A DNA stretch of 64,000 nucleotides from Streptomyces lydicus (GCF_004125265.1 NZ_RDTE01000003.1:3906001-3970000), one strand, 5' to 3'; shown: positions 22,980 to 32,768, counted from the stretch's first letter. Numbers and translations are program-made. The notes: generated by a model not told the origin, from the sequence alone.

Positions 22980-24992
22980 TCAGCTCTCGGGACGCTGGTC
23001 CTCGGGGGCCTCCGCCTTCTCCGTGGAGACGGCGGCGGTCGTGGTCACCGAGCCGTTGGCCGGGGCCAGCTCCCGCGGCGAGAGCACCGGCGGGCGGCTG
23101 GAGGGCGTACGGCGCGAGGAGCCGGTCCACGCCGGGCGGGCCGGGCGCTTGACCACGTGCTTGAAGAGCTCGGCGATCTCCTCCTTGTTGAGGGTCTCCT
23201 TCTCCAGCAGCGTCAGCACCAGGTTGTCCAGCACATCGCGGTTCTCGACCAGGATCTCCCACGCCTCGTTGTGCGCGGTCTCGATGAGCCTCTTGACTTC
23301 CTCATCGACCAGCGCGGCGACCTCTTCCGAGTAGTCGCGCTGGTGACCCATCTCACGGCCCAGGAAGGGCTCGGAGCTGTCGGTACCGAACTTGATCGCG
23401 CCGAGCCGCTCGGTCATGCCGTACTGCGTGACCATCGCGCGGGCCGTTGCGGTGGCCTTCTCGATGTCGTTGGCGGCACCCGTGGTCGGGTCGTGGAAGA
23501 CCAGCTCCTCGGCCGCGCGGCCGCCCAGCATGTACGCCAGCTGGTCGAGCATCTCGTTGCGGGTCGTGGAGTACTTGTCCTCGTCGGGCAGGACCATGGT
23601 GTAGCCGAGGGCTCGGCCGCGGGACAGGATCGTGACCTTGTGAACCGGGTCGGAGTTCGGGGAGGCCGCCGCGACCAGGGCGTGTCCGCCCTCGTGGTAC
23701 GCGGTGATCTTCTTCTCCTTCTCGGACATGATCCGGGTCCGCTTCTGCGGGCCGGCCACGACGCGGTCGATCGCCTCGTCCAGGAAGTGGTTGTTGATCA
23801 GCTTCTCGTCGCTCCGGGCCGTCAGCAGCGCGGCCTCGTTGAGGACGTTCGACAGATCGGCACCGGTGAAGCCGGGGGTGCGCTTGGCGACGGCCGAGAG
23901 GTCGACGTCCGGGGCGACCGGCTTGCCCTTCTGGTGGACCTTGAGGATTTCGAGACGGCCCTGCAGGTCCGGGCGGTCGACGGCGATCTGCCGGTCGAAA
24001 CGGCCGGGGCGCAGCAGCGCCGGGTCAAGGATGTCCGGACGGTTCGTGGCGGCGATCAGGATCACGCCGCCCTTGACGTCAAAGCCGTCCATCTCGACCA
24101 GCAGCTGGTTGAGGGTCTGCTCGCGCTCGTCGTGGCCACCGCCCAGGCCCGCACCGCGGTGCCGGCCGACGGCGTCGATCTCATCGACGAAGACGATCGC
24201 CGGGGCGTTCGTCTTGGCCTGCTCGAAGAGGTCACGGACACGGGAGGCACCGACACCGACGAACATCTCGACGAAGTCGGAGCCGGAGATCGAGTAGAAC
24301 GGGACGCCCGCCTCGCCGGCGACGGCACGCGCCAGCAGCGTCTTGCCCGTTCCGGGCGGGCCGTACAGCAGCACACCCTTGGGGATCTTGGCGCCGACGG
24401 CCTGGAACTTCGCCGGCTCCTGCAGGAACTCCTTGATCTCGTGGAGCTCCTCGACCGCCTCGTCCGACCCCGCGACGTCCGAGAACGTCGTCTTGGGGGT
24501 GTCCTTGGTGATCAGCTTCGCCTTCGACTTCCCGAAGTTCATCACCCGGGAGCCGCCGCCCTGCATCTGGTTCATCAGGAACAGGAAGACGACCACGATG
24601 AGGACGAAGGGGAGCAGCGACAGCAGCACCGAGACGAACGGGTTCTGCTTCGACGGGGAGACGGTGTACCCGTCCTTGATCTCGCCGGTCTGGTACTTGG
24701 CCTGCAGGTTCTTGGCCACGTCGACGCCCTGGTCGCCGATGTAGCTCGCCTGGAGCTTGTTGGAGCCGTCGATCTTGTTGGAGCCCGACAGCTCGATCTT
24801 GATCTTGTTCTCGTCACCGGTCGTCAGCTCGGCGGATTTCACCTTGTTGTCAGCGATCGCCTTGACGACCTGACCGGTGTCCACCGTCTTGTAGCCGCCG
24901 GACGAGCCGACGACCTGCATCAACACGACCACGGCGAGGACGGCCAGCACGATCCACATGACCGGCCCACGGAAGTATCGCTTCACGTCCAT
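22980..24992 (-). CDS. ftsH: ATP-dependent zinc metalloprotease FtsH
   Basis: Membrane-anchored AAA+ protease that degrades unassembled membrane and regulatory proteins. A TM helix (VMWIVLAVLAVVVLMQVV) begins near residue 10 and a second (VLLSLLPFVLIVVVFLFL) near 125-145. Walker A GPPGTGKT is near residue 213, Walker B IVFVDEID follows, then SRH GATNRPD-type and the zinc site HEGGH near residue 432. The 670-aa length is normal. The C-terminal 60 residues are Ser/Arg/Pro-rich. It lies downstream of tilS and hpt, the usual bacterial gene order. Confidence 0.97.
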   Translation of the reverse strand: MDVKRYFRGPVMWIVLAVLAVVVLMQVVGSSGGYKTVDTGQVVKAIADNKVKSAELTTGDENKIKIELSGSNKIDGSNKLQASYIGDQGVDVAKNLQAKYQTGEIKDGYTVSPSKQNPFVSVLLSLLPFVLIVVVFLFLMNQMQGGGSRVMNFGKSKAKLITKDTPKTTFSDVAGSDEAVEELHEIKEFLQEPAKFQAVGAKIPKGVLLYGPPGTGKTLLARAVAGEAGVPFYSISGSDFVEMFVGVGASRVRDLFEQAKTNAPAIVFVDEIDAVGRHRGAGLGGGHDEREQTLNQLLVEMDGFDVKGGVILIAATNRPDILDPALLRPGRFDRQIAVDRPDLQGRLEILKVHQKGKPVAPDVDLSAVAKRTPGFTGADLSNVLNEAALLTARSDEKLINNHFLDEAIDRVVAGPQKRTRIMSEKEKKITAYHEGGHALVAAASPNSDPVHKVTILSRGRALGYTMVLPDEDKYSTTRNEMLDQLAYMLGGRAAEELVFHDPTTGAANDIEKATATARAMVTQYGMTERLGAIKFGTDSSEPFLGREMGHQRDYSEEVAALVDEEVKRLIETAHNEAWEILVENRDVLDNLVLTLLEKETLNKEEIAELFKHVVKRPARPAWTGSSRRTPSSRPPVLSPRELAPANGSVTTTAAVSTEKAEAPEDQRPES

Positions 24993-25273
24993 CCATACGG
25001 AGCCGCTGAGGCCCCGTCCCTCCTGCCACAGTGAGGCACAACGCCCTTGGGAGGGCTGGTCGTGCGTACGGTGTATTACTGGCCCGAAAAAGAACTGCCT
25101 TCGGACGGTACCCCAGCATTGTCACCCGGCGCCTGCGCCGAGGGTGAACACGAAGCCGAGGATTCCGTTCTCCCTGCTCCAACGGCGGGCGGCCCCGAAG
25201 GGTTCCCGTCGCCCTCGGCAGCCGGTCCGGGCCCCGTCCGGCCACGCCGGCCGGACGGGCACACAAAGCGCCC

Positions 25274-25837
25274 TCAGCCGCCGTAGACGTGCGGCGCGAG
25301 AGTACCGACGAACGGCAGATTGCGGTACTTCTCCGCGAAATCGAGGCCGTACCCCACCACGAACTCGTTGGGGATGTCGAAGCCGATCCACTTCACGTCG
25401 ATGGCGACCTTGGCCGCGTCCGGCTTGCGCAGCAGCGTGCAGACCTCCAGCGAGGCAGGCTCGCGCGAGCCGAGGTTGGACAGCAGCCACGACAGCGTCA
25501 GGCCGGAGTCGATGATGTCCTCGACGATCAGGACGTGCTTGCCCTTGATGTCGGTGTCGAGGTCCTTGAGGATGCGGACCACACCGGAGGACTGGGTGCC
25601 CGCGCCGTACGACGACACGGCCATCCAGTCCATCGTGACGGGGGTGGACAGCGCGCGCGCCAGGTCCGCCATGACCATCACGGCGCCCTTGAGGACGCCG
25701 ACGATGAGCAGGTCCTTGCCCGCGTACTCCGCGTCGATCTTCGCGGCCAGCTCAGCCAGCTTCGCGTCGATCTCTTCCTTGCTGATGAGAACCGACTCAA
25801 GGTCGGAGCCCATGTCCTTGTCGTCCACCCGTGCCAC
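25274..25837 (-). CDS. hpt: Hypoxanthine-guanine phosphoribosyltransferase
   Basis: Purine salvage enzyme making IMP/GMP from hypoxanthine/guanine and PRPP. The PRPP motif is in VLIVEDIIDSGLTLSWLL; KGAVMVMADLARAL and VGYGLDFAEKYRNLPFVG complete the family pattern. Start GTG 25837 gives 187 aa; ATG 25813 (MGSDLESV) is a plausible shorter start. It lies between tilS and ftsH, where the three genes usually travel together. Confidence 0.96.
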   Translation of the reverse strand: MARVDDKDMGSDLESVLISKEEIDAKLAELAAKIDAEYAGKDLLIVGVLKGAVMVMADLARALSTPVTMDWMAVSSYGAGTQSSGVVRILKDLDTDIKGKHVLIVEDIIDSGLTLSWLLSNLGSREPASLEVCTLLRKPDAAKVAIDVKWIGFDIPNEFVVGYGLDFAEKYRNLPFVGTLAPHVYGG

Positions 25838-25899
25838 TCTCGCTCTGTTCGGTGTTCGCGTCAGTCGTGAGACTTCGGATGCGGGGCAGCGTCTGCGGC

Positions 25900-26970
25900 T
25901 CAGCCCTGCCGGATCACCAGTCTGCCACCCTGCCGTCGCACACCCACTCGCCCGGGGAGGTTGATGGCCCCCTGCCCCCGCCAGGCGGTGATGAGCCGGT
26001 CCACCTCTTCGATGTGGCGGGCGAAGAGCGAACCGGCCGGTGCGCCGGCGCCGATGACGGCCCGGCGCAGCACCCGGCGGCGCACCGCGGGGGGCAGGGC
26101 GAAGAGAGCGGCGATGTCGAGGGTGCCGGTGTCGTCGAGGACGGTGCCCTCCGCGTCGGCCGCCCAGGCGTCCAGGGCGTCGGCGTCGTCGCGGGAGAGC
26201 TGGGCGGTACGGGCCAGCGCCTCGACGACGCCCTTGCCGAGCGCCTTCTCCAGGGCGGGCAGTCCTTCGTGGCGGAGGCGGGAGCGGGTGTAGGCGGGGT
26301 CGGTGTTGTGCGGGTCGTCCCAGACGGGCAGCGACTGGATCAGGCAGGCCTTGCGGGCGGTCTGGCGGTCCACGTCGAGGAAGGGCCGACGGTAGCGGCC
26401 GTCCCTGCCGCTGGTCGCCGCCATACCGGAGAGCGAGCGGGTCCCGGAGCCGCGGGCCAGGCCGAGCAGCACCGTTTCCGCCTGGTCGTCACGGGTGTGG
26501 CCGAGGAGGACCGCGGTGGCGCCGTGGCGCTCGGCGGTGGCGTCCAGGGCGGCGTAACGAGCGTCACGGGCGGCGGCTTCCGGTCCGCCCGCCCCTCGCC
26601 CGCCGCCACCCCGGTACGCGGTGCCGTGTGCCACCCGGTTCGGCGCTTCCACATCGACGGCGACGACCTCGACGGGGTCCAGTCGCAGGCCCCGCAGCCG
26701 CAGGGCGACCTCGGCGGCGCGGAGGTCCGAGCCCTCCTGGAGGCCGTGGTCGATGGTGACGCCCCCGGCGCGGACGCCGAGCTTGGGGGCCTCGAAGGCG
26801 AGAGCGGAGGCGAGCGCCATCGAATCGGCGCCGCCGGAGCAGGCGACGAGCACGAGCGGGGGCTCGGGCCGGTCCTGCGCGCAGTGGTGGGTGAGGACGT
26901 CGTGGAGTACGCGGCGGACCGCCAGGCGTATCGCGGCGACCGCTGGATGGGGACCCATGTCCGTTTCCAA
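25900..26970 (-). CDS. tilS: tRNA(Ile)-lysidine synthase
   Basis: Modifies C34 of the CAU-anticodon tRNA-Ile to lysidine so that it reads AUA. The N-terminal PP-loop ATPase motif VLVACSGGADSMALASAL is near residue 42, with the family's LLGHTRDDQAETVLL. At 356 aa it is of actinobacterial length, without the extra C-terminal domains of the E. coli enzyme. A Gly-rich insert (GGGGRGAGG) interrupts the region just before the ARDARY helix. Confidence 0.95.
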   Translation of the reverse strand: METDMGPHPAVAAIRLAVRRVLHDVLTHHCAQDRPEPPLVLVACSGGADSMALASALAFEAPKLGVRAGGVTIDHGLQEGSDLRAAEVALRLRGLRLDPVEVVAVDVEAPNRVAHGTAYRGGGGRGAGGPEAAARDARYAALDATAERHGATAVLLGHTRDDQAETVLLGLARGSGTRSLSGMAATSGRDGRYRRPFLDVDRQTARKACLIQSLPVWDDPHNTDPAYTRSRLRHEGLPALEKALGKGVVEALARTAQLSRDDADALDAWAADAEGTVLDDTGTLDIAALFALPPAVRRRVLRRAVIGAGAPAGSLFARHIEEVDRLITAWRGQGAINLPGRVGVRRQGGRLVIRQG

Positions 26971-27146
26971 TCGTTCAGCTGGGAGCCCGCCGGTGAGGGC
27001 ATCTTCGTCACACAGAGTGCCTAGATGGTGACAGAGGCGAGCGGTTCCCCGAGCATTGCACGCCTATCCATCCGTATCGGTCCCTCAGACGGGTGATTGA
27101 AGGGGCGCGCTACTGCCACCCGGCGTGCCCAGCTCACGCCGTTCGA

Positions 27147-28286
27147 TTACGGTGCCCCGTCCGCTTTGCGGTGCACCCGCGCGACCCAGTCCGCCGGTTT
27201 GGCGATCTCTTGTTTGGTCGGGAGGGTGTTCGGCGACGTCCAGACGCGGTTGAAGCCGTCCATCCCGACCTCCTCGACGACCGCGCTGACGAACCGCTCG
27301 CCGTCGCGGTACTGCCGCAGCTTGGCGTCCAGGCCGAGCAGCTTGCGCAGCGCCTGGTCCAGCCGTCCGGCGCCGCTGGCCCGGCGCTTCTGGAACTTCT
27401 CTCGGATCTCGGCGACCGACGGCACGACATCAGGGCCCACGCCGTCCATCACATAGTCGGCGTGGCCCTCCAGCAGGGACATCACCGCCGTCAGCCGGCC
27501 CAGGATCTCGCGCTGCGCGGGCGTCTGGACCAGATCGACGAGGGAGCGGCTGCTCTCCTCCTCGCCCTCGGGCTTGGCGCCGGCCAGCGACTGGGCGGCC
27601 TCGCGCAGCCGCTCCAGGAGGGTGCCCGGATCGATGTCGGTCTCCCCGAGGAACGCCTGGATCTCGCCCTCGATGTGATCCCGCAGCCAGGGAACGGCGG
27701 TGAACTGCGTGCGGTGGGTCTCCTCGTGGAGGCACACCCACAGCCGGAAGTCGTGCGGTTCCACCTCCAGCTCGCGCTCCACGTGCACGATGTTGGGCGC
27801 GACGAGCAGCAGCCGTCCGCCCTGTGCGCCCGCCGGCAGGTCCCGGGAGGCCGGGGCGAAGGTCTCGTACTGGCCGAGGACCCGCGAGGCCAGGAACGAC
27901 AGCAGCATGCCCAGCTCCACGCCGGTGACCTTGCCGCCCACCGCGCCGAGCACCGCGCCGCCGGGTACCGCCGAGCGGCGGTCCTCCATCTTGGCCAGCA
28001 GCGGCTTGAGCACGGCCCGGAAACCGGCGACGTTCGCCTTGATCCAGCCGGGCCGGTCCACGACGAGGACCGGCGTGTCATGCGGCGCGTCGCCCGTCGC
28101 GTCGGGCTGCGCCATCCGCGTGAAGGCCCGGACGTGCGCCTCGGAGGACTTGGCGTGCTTGCGCAGCTCGGCGACGATCGCGCGCGCCTCGTCCCGGCTC
28201 ACCTCTGGCCCCGGCCGTACGAACCGGGTCGCGGTCGCGACCGCGAGGTTCCAGTCGACCATCTCGGTCCCACCGATGCTCGTCAT
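27147..28286 (-). CDS. Zincin-like metalloprotease (PF10103 family)
   Basis: A 379-aa actinobacterial protein of the zinc-dependent metalloprotease family annotated as 'coenzyme F420 biosynthesis-associated' or Zincin_2. The HExxH-type site is in WVCLHEETHRTQF, with a second conserved acidic/His segment in SLLEGHADYVMDGVG. No signal peptide is seen, so it is probably cytosolic. It is upstream of tilS in the same direction, separated by 176 nt. The substrate is unknown. Confidence 0.88.
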   Translation of the reverse strand: MTSIGGTEMVDWNLAVATATRFVRPGPEVSRDEARAIVAELRKHAKSSEAHVRAFTRMAQPDATGDAPHDTPVLVVDRPGWIKANVAGFRAVLKPLLAKMEDRRSAVPGGAVLGAVGGKVTGVELGMLLSFLASRVLGQYETFAPASRDLPAGAQGGRLLLVAPNIVHVERELEVEPHDFRLWVCLHEETHRTQFTAVPWLRDHIEGEIQAFLGETDIDPGTLLERLREAAQSLAGAKPEGEEESSRSLVDLVQTPAQREILGRLTAVMSLLEGHADYVMDGVGPDVVPSVAEIREKFQKRRASGAGRLDQALRKLLGLDAKLRQYRDGERFVSAVVEEVGMDGFNRVWTSPNTLPTKQEIAKPADWVARVHRKADGAP

Positions 28287-28379
28287 GAGTTCACCGTACG
28301 TGGGCGCTCCTCCGGGGGGTAGCCGGTTCGCTGCGCTTTGCCTCGGCGGGCGTATTCGGCCGTCCCGCCGTGGGGGCTT

Positions 28380-28472
28380 CTCGCCGTTGCTCCCCCACTG
28401 CCTAAAGGGCGTGGGAGGTACCCCCAGCGGCGGGCCGGGTCCGCTGCGCGGGGCTGTGGGTGCGGTGACGGG
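28380..28472. repeat. Streptomyces-type intergenic repeat, copy 1
   Basis: Positions 28434-28472 (gccgggtccgctgcgcgggg onward) match 32730-32768 with one mismatch in 39 bp. The preceding ~45 bp (ctcccccactgcctaaaggg onward, with gtgggaggtacccccag) has the look of a dispersed hairpin-like intergenic element I remember from other Streptomyces genomes. It lies between dacB and the zincin gene. Confidence 0.7.
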
Positions 28473-28474
28473 GT

Positions 28475-30070
28475 CTAACGGCAGCCGCAGTTGGCCACCG
28501 CCGAGGCGAGTTTGTCGAGGGCCTGCTGGGCCCCCTGGGGGTCGGTGGTGCCGGTGGTCATGAAGGAGAAGACCAGGAGGCGGCCGTCGGCGTCGACGAC
28601 GGTGCCGGCCAGGGTGTTCACGCCGGTGAGGGTGCCGGTCTTGGCGCGGACGGCGCCGGCGCCGGCGCTCTGGCCCCGGTAGCGGTCGCTGAGGGTGCCG
28701 GTGAAGGCGGCCACCGGAAGGCCGGTGAGGACGGGGCGCAGGGCGGGCCGGTCGGGCGACGAGGCCTGCAGCAGGAGGTGGGAGAGGAGGGCGGCGGTGA
28801 CCCTGTCGTCGCGGTCCAGGCCGCTGCCGTCCTCGAAGACCGCGCCGGACAACGGCAGGTGCTGCCGGGCGAGGGCGGCGCGGACGGCCTTTCCGGCACC
28901 GGCGAAGCCGGCCGGCTGGTGTGCGGCGAGGGCGGTCTGGCGGGCCAGGGCCTCGGCGATGTCGTTGTCGCTGTAGGTGAGCATCCGCTCGACGAGTGCG
29001 GAGAGCGGCAGCGAGCGGACGGTGGCGATCCGGTCGGGCTTCGCGGGGGCCTTGGCGTCCGATGGGCCGCCGTCGACCGTGATGCCGCGCTCGTGGAGCA
29101 GTCCGGCGAAGGTGCGGGCCGCGTCGTGGGCCGGGTCGGTGCTGCGGGGGGCGGTGCCGTGGTCGCTGTCGTCGAGGCGTCCCTCGTCGGCCATCAGGGC
29201 GGTGACGGGGGCGATGTTCTCGTTCGGGCCGATGGGGTGCAGGACGGGGCCGGTGTACGCGCGGGTGTCGTAGCCGAGGCCGACCTTGGTGAGGTGGCGC
29301 TTCTTGAGGGCGCGGGCGGTGGCGTCGGCGAGGGTGCGCAGATTCGCGGGCTGTTCCTCGGCGCCGTGCCGCGGGGCGCGGGCGGTGAGCGTGGGGTCGC
29401 CGCCGCCGACCAGGACGATGCGGTTCTTGCCGCCCATGACGACGGTGGTGTCGATGCGGTGGTCGGGCCCGAGCGCGGAGAGCGCGGCGACGGCGGTGGC
29501 GAGCTTGACGGTGGAGGCGGGCGTGGCGGCCTTGCCCTGGCCCTCGCCGAAGACCTCGCGGCCCGCGGCGACGTCGAGAACGGAGGCAGTGCGCAGCGGG
29601 CCGAGCGCGGGGTCCTTCAGCAGCGGCGAGAGCGCGTCGGCGAGGCCCGCGTCGGTGGGCACGGGGGCCGCGCCGCGGCCCGCGGAGCCGGGCGCGGTGT
29701 CGCCGAGCGCGGGCAGGACGGGCGGGGCGCTGGGTGCCCGCCCGGGGTCGGCGGCGTGATGCTCACCACTGGCACCGTCCATGGAGCCCGCCTGTGCGCG
29801 CTCGGCCGTACGCTGACCCGAGTCCCACGGCCCCGCCGCTGCCACCGCGGCGAGCGCGACCGCCAGGCCGGTGGCTGCGGAGACCGCCGTCAGCTGCCAG
29901 GTTTGCCGGGTTTGGCGCGGTGTGGCCTCCCAGGCCTGCCGTGCGGCCGCGTCCGTACGGCGCGCGGCGTCGGCCGCGCGCTGCGCCGCACGGACCGCCG
30001 CGCGCGGCGCCGCCCGCCCGGACCGCTGCGCCGACTGCCATCTGACCTGCCACTTTCCGGTCTCCGGCAC
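28475..30070 (-). CDS. dacB: D-alanyl-D-alanine carboxypeptidase/endopeptidase (PBP4 type, S13)
   Basis: Cell-wall enzyme that trims or cleaves peptidoglycan peptides. The active-site motifs are in order: SxxK in TPASTVKLATA (Ser186-Lys189), SDN in LTYSDNDIAEAL, and KTG in VRAKTGTLTGVNTLAG. The N-terminal 57 residues are Arg/Ala-rich and cytoplasmic, followed by one membrane segment (VSAATGLAVALAAVAAAG). The protein is therefore anchored, with its catalytic part outside. I chose GTG 30070 because AAGGGG lies about 9 nt upstream; a frame to 30115 exists. It is divergent from ppa. Confidence 0.93.
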   Translation of the reverse strand: MPETGKWQVRWQSAQRSGRAAPRAAVRAAQRAADAARRTDAAARQAWEATPRQTRQTWQLTAVSAATGLAVALAAVAAAGPWDSGQRTAERAQAGSMDGASGEHHAADPGRAPSAPPVLPALGDTAPGSAGRGAAPVPTDAGLADALSPLLKDPALGPLRTASVLDVAAGREVFGEGQGKAATPASTVKLATAVAALSALGPDHRIDTTVVMGGKNRIVLVGGGDPTLTARAPRHGAEEQPANLRTLADATARALKKRHLTKVGLGYDTRAYTGPVLHPIGPNENIAPVTALMADEGRLDDSDHGTAPRSTDPAHDAARTFAGLLHERGITVDGGPSDAKAPAKPDRIATVRSLPLSALVERMLTYSDNDIAEALARQTALAAHQPAGFAGAGKAVRAALARQHLPLSGAVFEDGSGLDRDDRVTAALLSHLLLQASSPDRPALRPVLTGLPVAAFTGTLSDRYRGQSAGAGAVRAKTGTLTGVNTLAGTVVDADGRLLVFSFMTTGTTDPQGAQQALDKLASAVANCGCR

Positions 30071-30156
30071 CTCGGACCAGCCCCTTTCGCCACCACACAC
30101 CTGCGTGGGGGACACTTAATCACCAGACGTATGTGTTGATCATGGAGGAGCCACCC

Positions 30157-30651
30157 GTGGAGTTCGACGTCACCATCGAGATCCCGAAGGGTTCGCGGAA
30201 CAAGTACGAGGTGGACCACGAGACCGGTCGGATCCGCCTGGACCGTCGACTCTTCACCTCGACCAGTTACCCGGCCGACTACGGCTTCGTCGAGGACACC
30301 CTGGGCGAGGACGGCGACCCGCTGGACGCGCTGGTCATCCTGGACGAGCCGACTTTCCCCGGCTGCCTCATCAAGTGCCGCGCCATCGGCATGTTCCGGA
30401 TGACGGACGAGGCCGGCGGCGACGACAAGCTGCTGTGCGTGCCGGCGTCCGACCCGCGGGTGGAGCACCTGCGGGACATCCACCACGTGTCGGAGTTCGA
30501 CCGCCTGGAGATCCAGCACTTCTTCGAGGTCTACAAGGACCTGGAGCCGGGCAAGTCCGTTGAGGGCGCCAACTGGGTCGGCCGCACCGAGGCCGAGGCC
30601 GAGATCGAGGCCTCGTACAAGCGCCTTGAGGCGCAGGGCGGCAAGCACTGA
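30157..30651 (+). CDS. ppa: Inorganic pyrophosphatase (family I)
   Basis: Hydrolyses PPi to two phosphates, driving biosynthesis. The 164-aa protein has IEIPKGSRNKYEVDHETG, the metal-binding motif DGDPLDALV and the late KDLEPGKSVEGANWVG. I chose GTG 30157 because GGAGGAG lies 6 nt upstream; an in-frame ATG at 30133 would place that ribosome site inside the gene. Confidence 0.97.
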   Translation: MEFDVTIEIPKGSRNKYEVDHETGRIRLDRRLFTSTSYPADYGFVEDTLGEDGDPLDALVILDEPTFPGCLIKCRAIGMFRMTDEAGGDDKLLCVPASDPRVEHLRDIHHVSEFDRLEIQHFFEVYKDLEPGKSVEGANWVGRTEAEAEIEASYKRLEAQGGKH

Positions 30652-30732
30652 CACAGCCGTACGGTCCCGGCGCGCGGCGGGGTTTCGCCGACCGCGGCGC
30701 GCCGGGGTCCGCGGACTGATTTTCTTACGCGA

Positions 30733-30763
30733 ACGGGCGGCACCCGGTTGGGTTGCCGCCCGT
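30733..30763 (+). terminator. Terminator downstream of ppa
   Basis: A 10-bp stem ACGGGCGGCA/TGCCGCCCGT flanks an 11-nt loop. A second GC-rich inverted pair (cccggcgcgc / gcgcgccggg) lies just upstream at about 30666-30710. Both sit between ppa and the convergent exporter gene. Confidence 0.75.
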
Positions 30764-30805
30764 CGTGCGTGTCGCGGGCGGTGTGCCGCCCGCGGGTGCC
30801 GCCGG

Positions 30806-32554
30806 CTAGAAGCCGCGGGTGCGCTTGGCGGCGCGGCGGCCGCCGGCTTCCTGGAGGCCGGGCGCCCGCAGGAACAGCCGGGCGACCTCGGCGCCGAGGT
30901 TGACCCCCACCGCGATGGCCAGCGCCAGAGAGGCGGCCTGGACCAGCGACGTCAGGCCCTGTGGCAGATGTCCCTGGGCGAAGTTGAGCAGGCCGAAGTA
31001 CGTGGCGCTACCGGGCAGCAGCGGGCCGATGGCCGCGGTGACGTACGGCAACGCGGACGCATAGCGGTAGCGGGAGAGCAACTGGCCGAAAAGGCCCACC
31101 AGTCCGGCCGCGATCGCGGTGGCGGGCACGGCGTTTATCCTGGCGACGTAGGCGAGCGCGCCGTAGACGGCCCAGGCGACGCCACCGTTCAGGGTCGCAA
31201 ACGCCACGGTGTTGCGTTCCTGCTGGAGCAGCACGCAGAACGCCAGCGCCAGCAGCATGGCCGCCACGATCTGCACCAACGGCTCGTTGTACACCCCCAG
31301 CGACTGCTCGGGGTTGAGCCGCCGCAGGCCGGGATTGAGCTGAAGTCCGATGTAGAGCACGCTGAGCACGCCGACGACGATGCCGACGATGAGGTAGCCG
31401 ACCTCCAGCAGACGGGCGGCGGCGGTGATGTAGTAGCCGGTCAGCCCGTCGTGGACGCCGGCGACCAGGGCCCGTCCCGGGATCAGCGCGAACAGCCCAC
31501 CGGTGATCACCGCCGATGCCTGCACATTGGCGTGCGCCAGGCCGAAGGCGACGCCCACCGCGGCGGGCGGCATCGCGGCGACCACGAACTGGTAGAACTC
31601 CGGCAGCCCGCGCGCGGACGCCAGCCAGGCCAGCCGGTCGCCGAGCATCGAGCCCACCGCGGCGGCGACGAACACCAGCATCCCGCCGCCGACCAGCATG
31701 GAGGCGGCACCGGACAGCAGCCCGGAGGCCACCGTCAGCGCCCAGCTCGGGTAGGGGTGGCGGTTACGGCGGATCTCGGCGAGGCCGCGGTAGGCCTCTT
31801 CGAGGGTGATGCCCTCGGACGCGATCTCGTCGACGAGCCGGAAGACCGCGGCCAGCCGGTTGTAGTCGACGCCGCGGCGGCGCACCGTCCGGCTCGCCGT
31901 GACCGGGTCGTCGACCAGCGACGGCTGGTAGGAGATCGACAGCAGGGTGAAGGTGACCGTCGGCTCGACGCGCTCCAGCCCGTAGGCGTGCGCCACACCG
32001 AACATCGCGGCCTCGACGTCCTCGGCGCCCTCGCCGCCGGCGAGGAGGATCTCCCCGATACGCAGCGTCAGGTCGAGTACGCGGGGGACGGCCGGGCCGC
32101 TCTCGTCGTCGGCCCGCTCGACGCGTTCGGGGACCGGCCGCTCCCCCACCGGCATCCGCAGCATCGTGCGCATCCGGTCCTGCCAGGGCGCCTCCTTGGT
32201 GAGGCGGACGGCGGGGATGCCGTGCGGCGGGGTGAAGGCGTAGCTCAGGGCGGTCGAGCCGGCGGGCATCGGGGTCTGGCCGGTGGTGCCGCTGGGCGGC
32301 GCGAACGCCGAGCCCTCCTGCTCTGCCGGCACCTCGGGGCGCAGGCCGGAGGGCAGCGCGAACTCGGAGGTGGGGTGCTCGTCCTCCGGCAGCGGCGGAT
32401 ACGGCACGCCCAGCGGCGGGGTGAAGGCGCTGTGCACCTCGTCCGGCTGGGGCTTGCGCTCCTCGGAATCTGCCGGGTCCGGGCTGCCGCCGCTCCCGCT
32501 GCTGCTGCCACTTCCGCTCGCGCCGCGCTGGCCGCGTTGTGGGTCCGACGCCAC
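30806..32554 (-). CDS. ThrE-type threonine/serine exporter family protein with repeat-bearing N-terminus
   Basis: A 582-aa membrane protein joining the ThrE N-terminal (PF06738) and C-terminal (PF12821) domains, about ten membrane helices after residue 270. The conserved cytosolic segment DLTLRIGEILLAGGEGAEDVE precedes them. The first 150 residues are disordered and hold four copies of a short motif, AFTPPLG (43-49), EFALPSG (64-70), AFAPPSG (83-89) and AFTPPHG (106-112), spaced 19-23 residues apart. The substrate may be threonine/serine by homology. The repeats are not part of the known transporter domain. Confidence 0.88.
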   Translation of the reverse strand: MASDPQRGQRGASGSGSSSGSGGSPDPADSEERKPQPDEVHSAFTPPLGVPYPPLPEDEHPTSEFALPSGLRPEVPAEQEGSAFAPPSGTTGQTPMPAGSTALSYAFTPPHGIPAVRLTKEAPWQDRMRTMLRMPVGERPVPERVERADDESGPAVPRVLDLTLRIGEILLAGGEGAEDVEAAMFGVAHAYGLERVEPTVTFTLLSISYQPSLVDDPVTASRTVRRRGVDYNRLAAVFRLVDEIASEGITLEEAYRGLAEIRRNRHPYPSWALTVASGLLSGAASMLVGGGMLVFVAAAVGSMLGDRLAWLASARGLPEFYQFVVAAMPPAAVGVAFGLAHANVQASAVITGGLFALIPGRALVAGVHDGLTGYYITAAARLLEVGYLIVGIVVGVLSVLYIGLQLNPGLRRLNPEQSLGVYNEPLVQIVAAMLLALAFCVLLQQERNTVAFATLNGGVAWAVYGALAYVARINAVPATAIAAGLVGLFGQLLSRYRYASALPYVTAAIGPLLPGSATYFGLLNFAQGHLPQGLTSLVQAASLALAIAVGVNLGAEVARLFLRAPGLQEAGGRRAAKRTRGF

Positions 32555-32729
32555 GGTTCTTCGCTCTCCTCGTAAGCCTCCTGACGGATACGAAGGACAC
32601 GATGCCTGATAGGGGTGGACGGCGCGTGCGCGGGGGCGATGTTTCGGCTACCGGTCCGCTGCCGGTCCGCTGCGCTTTGCCGTTCCGCGGAGGGCGATTT
32701 CGGCTGTCCCGCCGTGGCGGCTGCGGCGA

Positions 32730-32768
32730 GCCGGGTCCGCTGCGCGGGGCTGTGGGTGCGGCGACGGG
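32730..32768. repeat. Intergenic repeat, copy 2
   Basis: 38 of 39 bases are identical to 28434-28472. Upstream similarity continues (ttcggctgtcccgccgtggc against attcggccgtcccgccgtgg). The copy overlaps the left arm of the hairpin at 32760. Confidence 0.8.
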
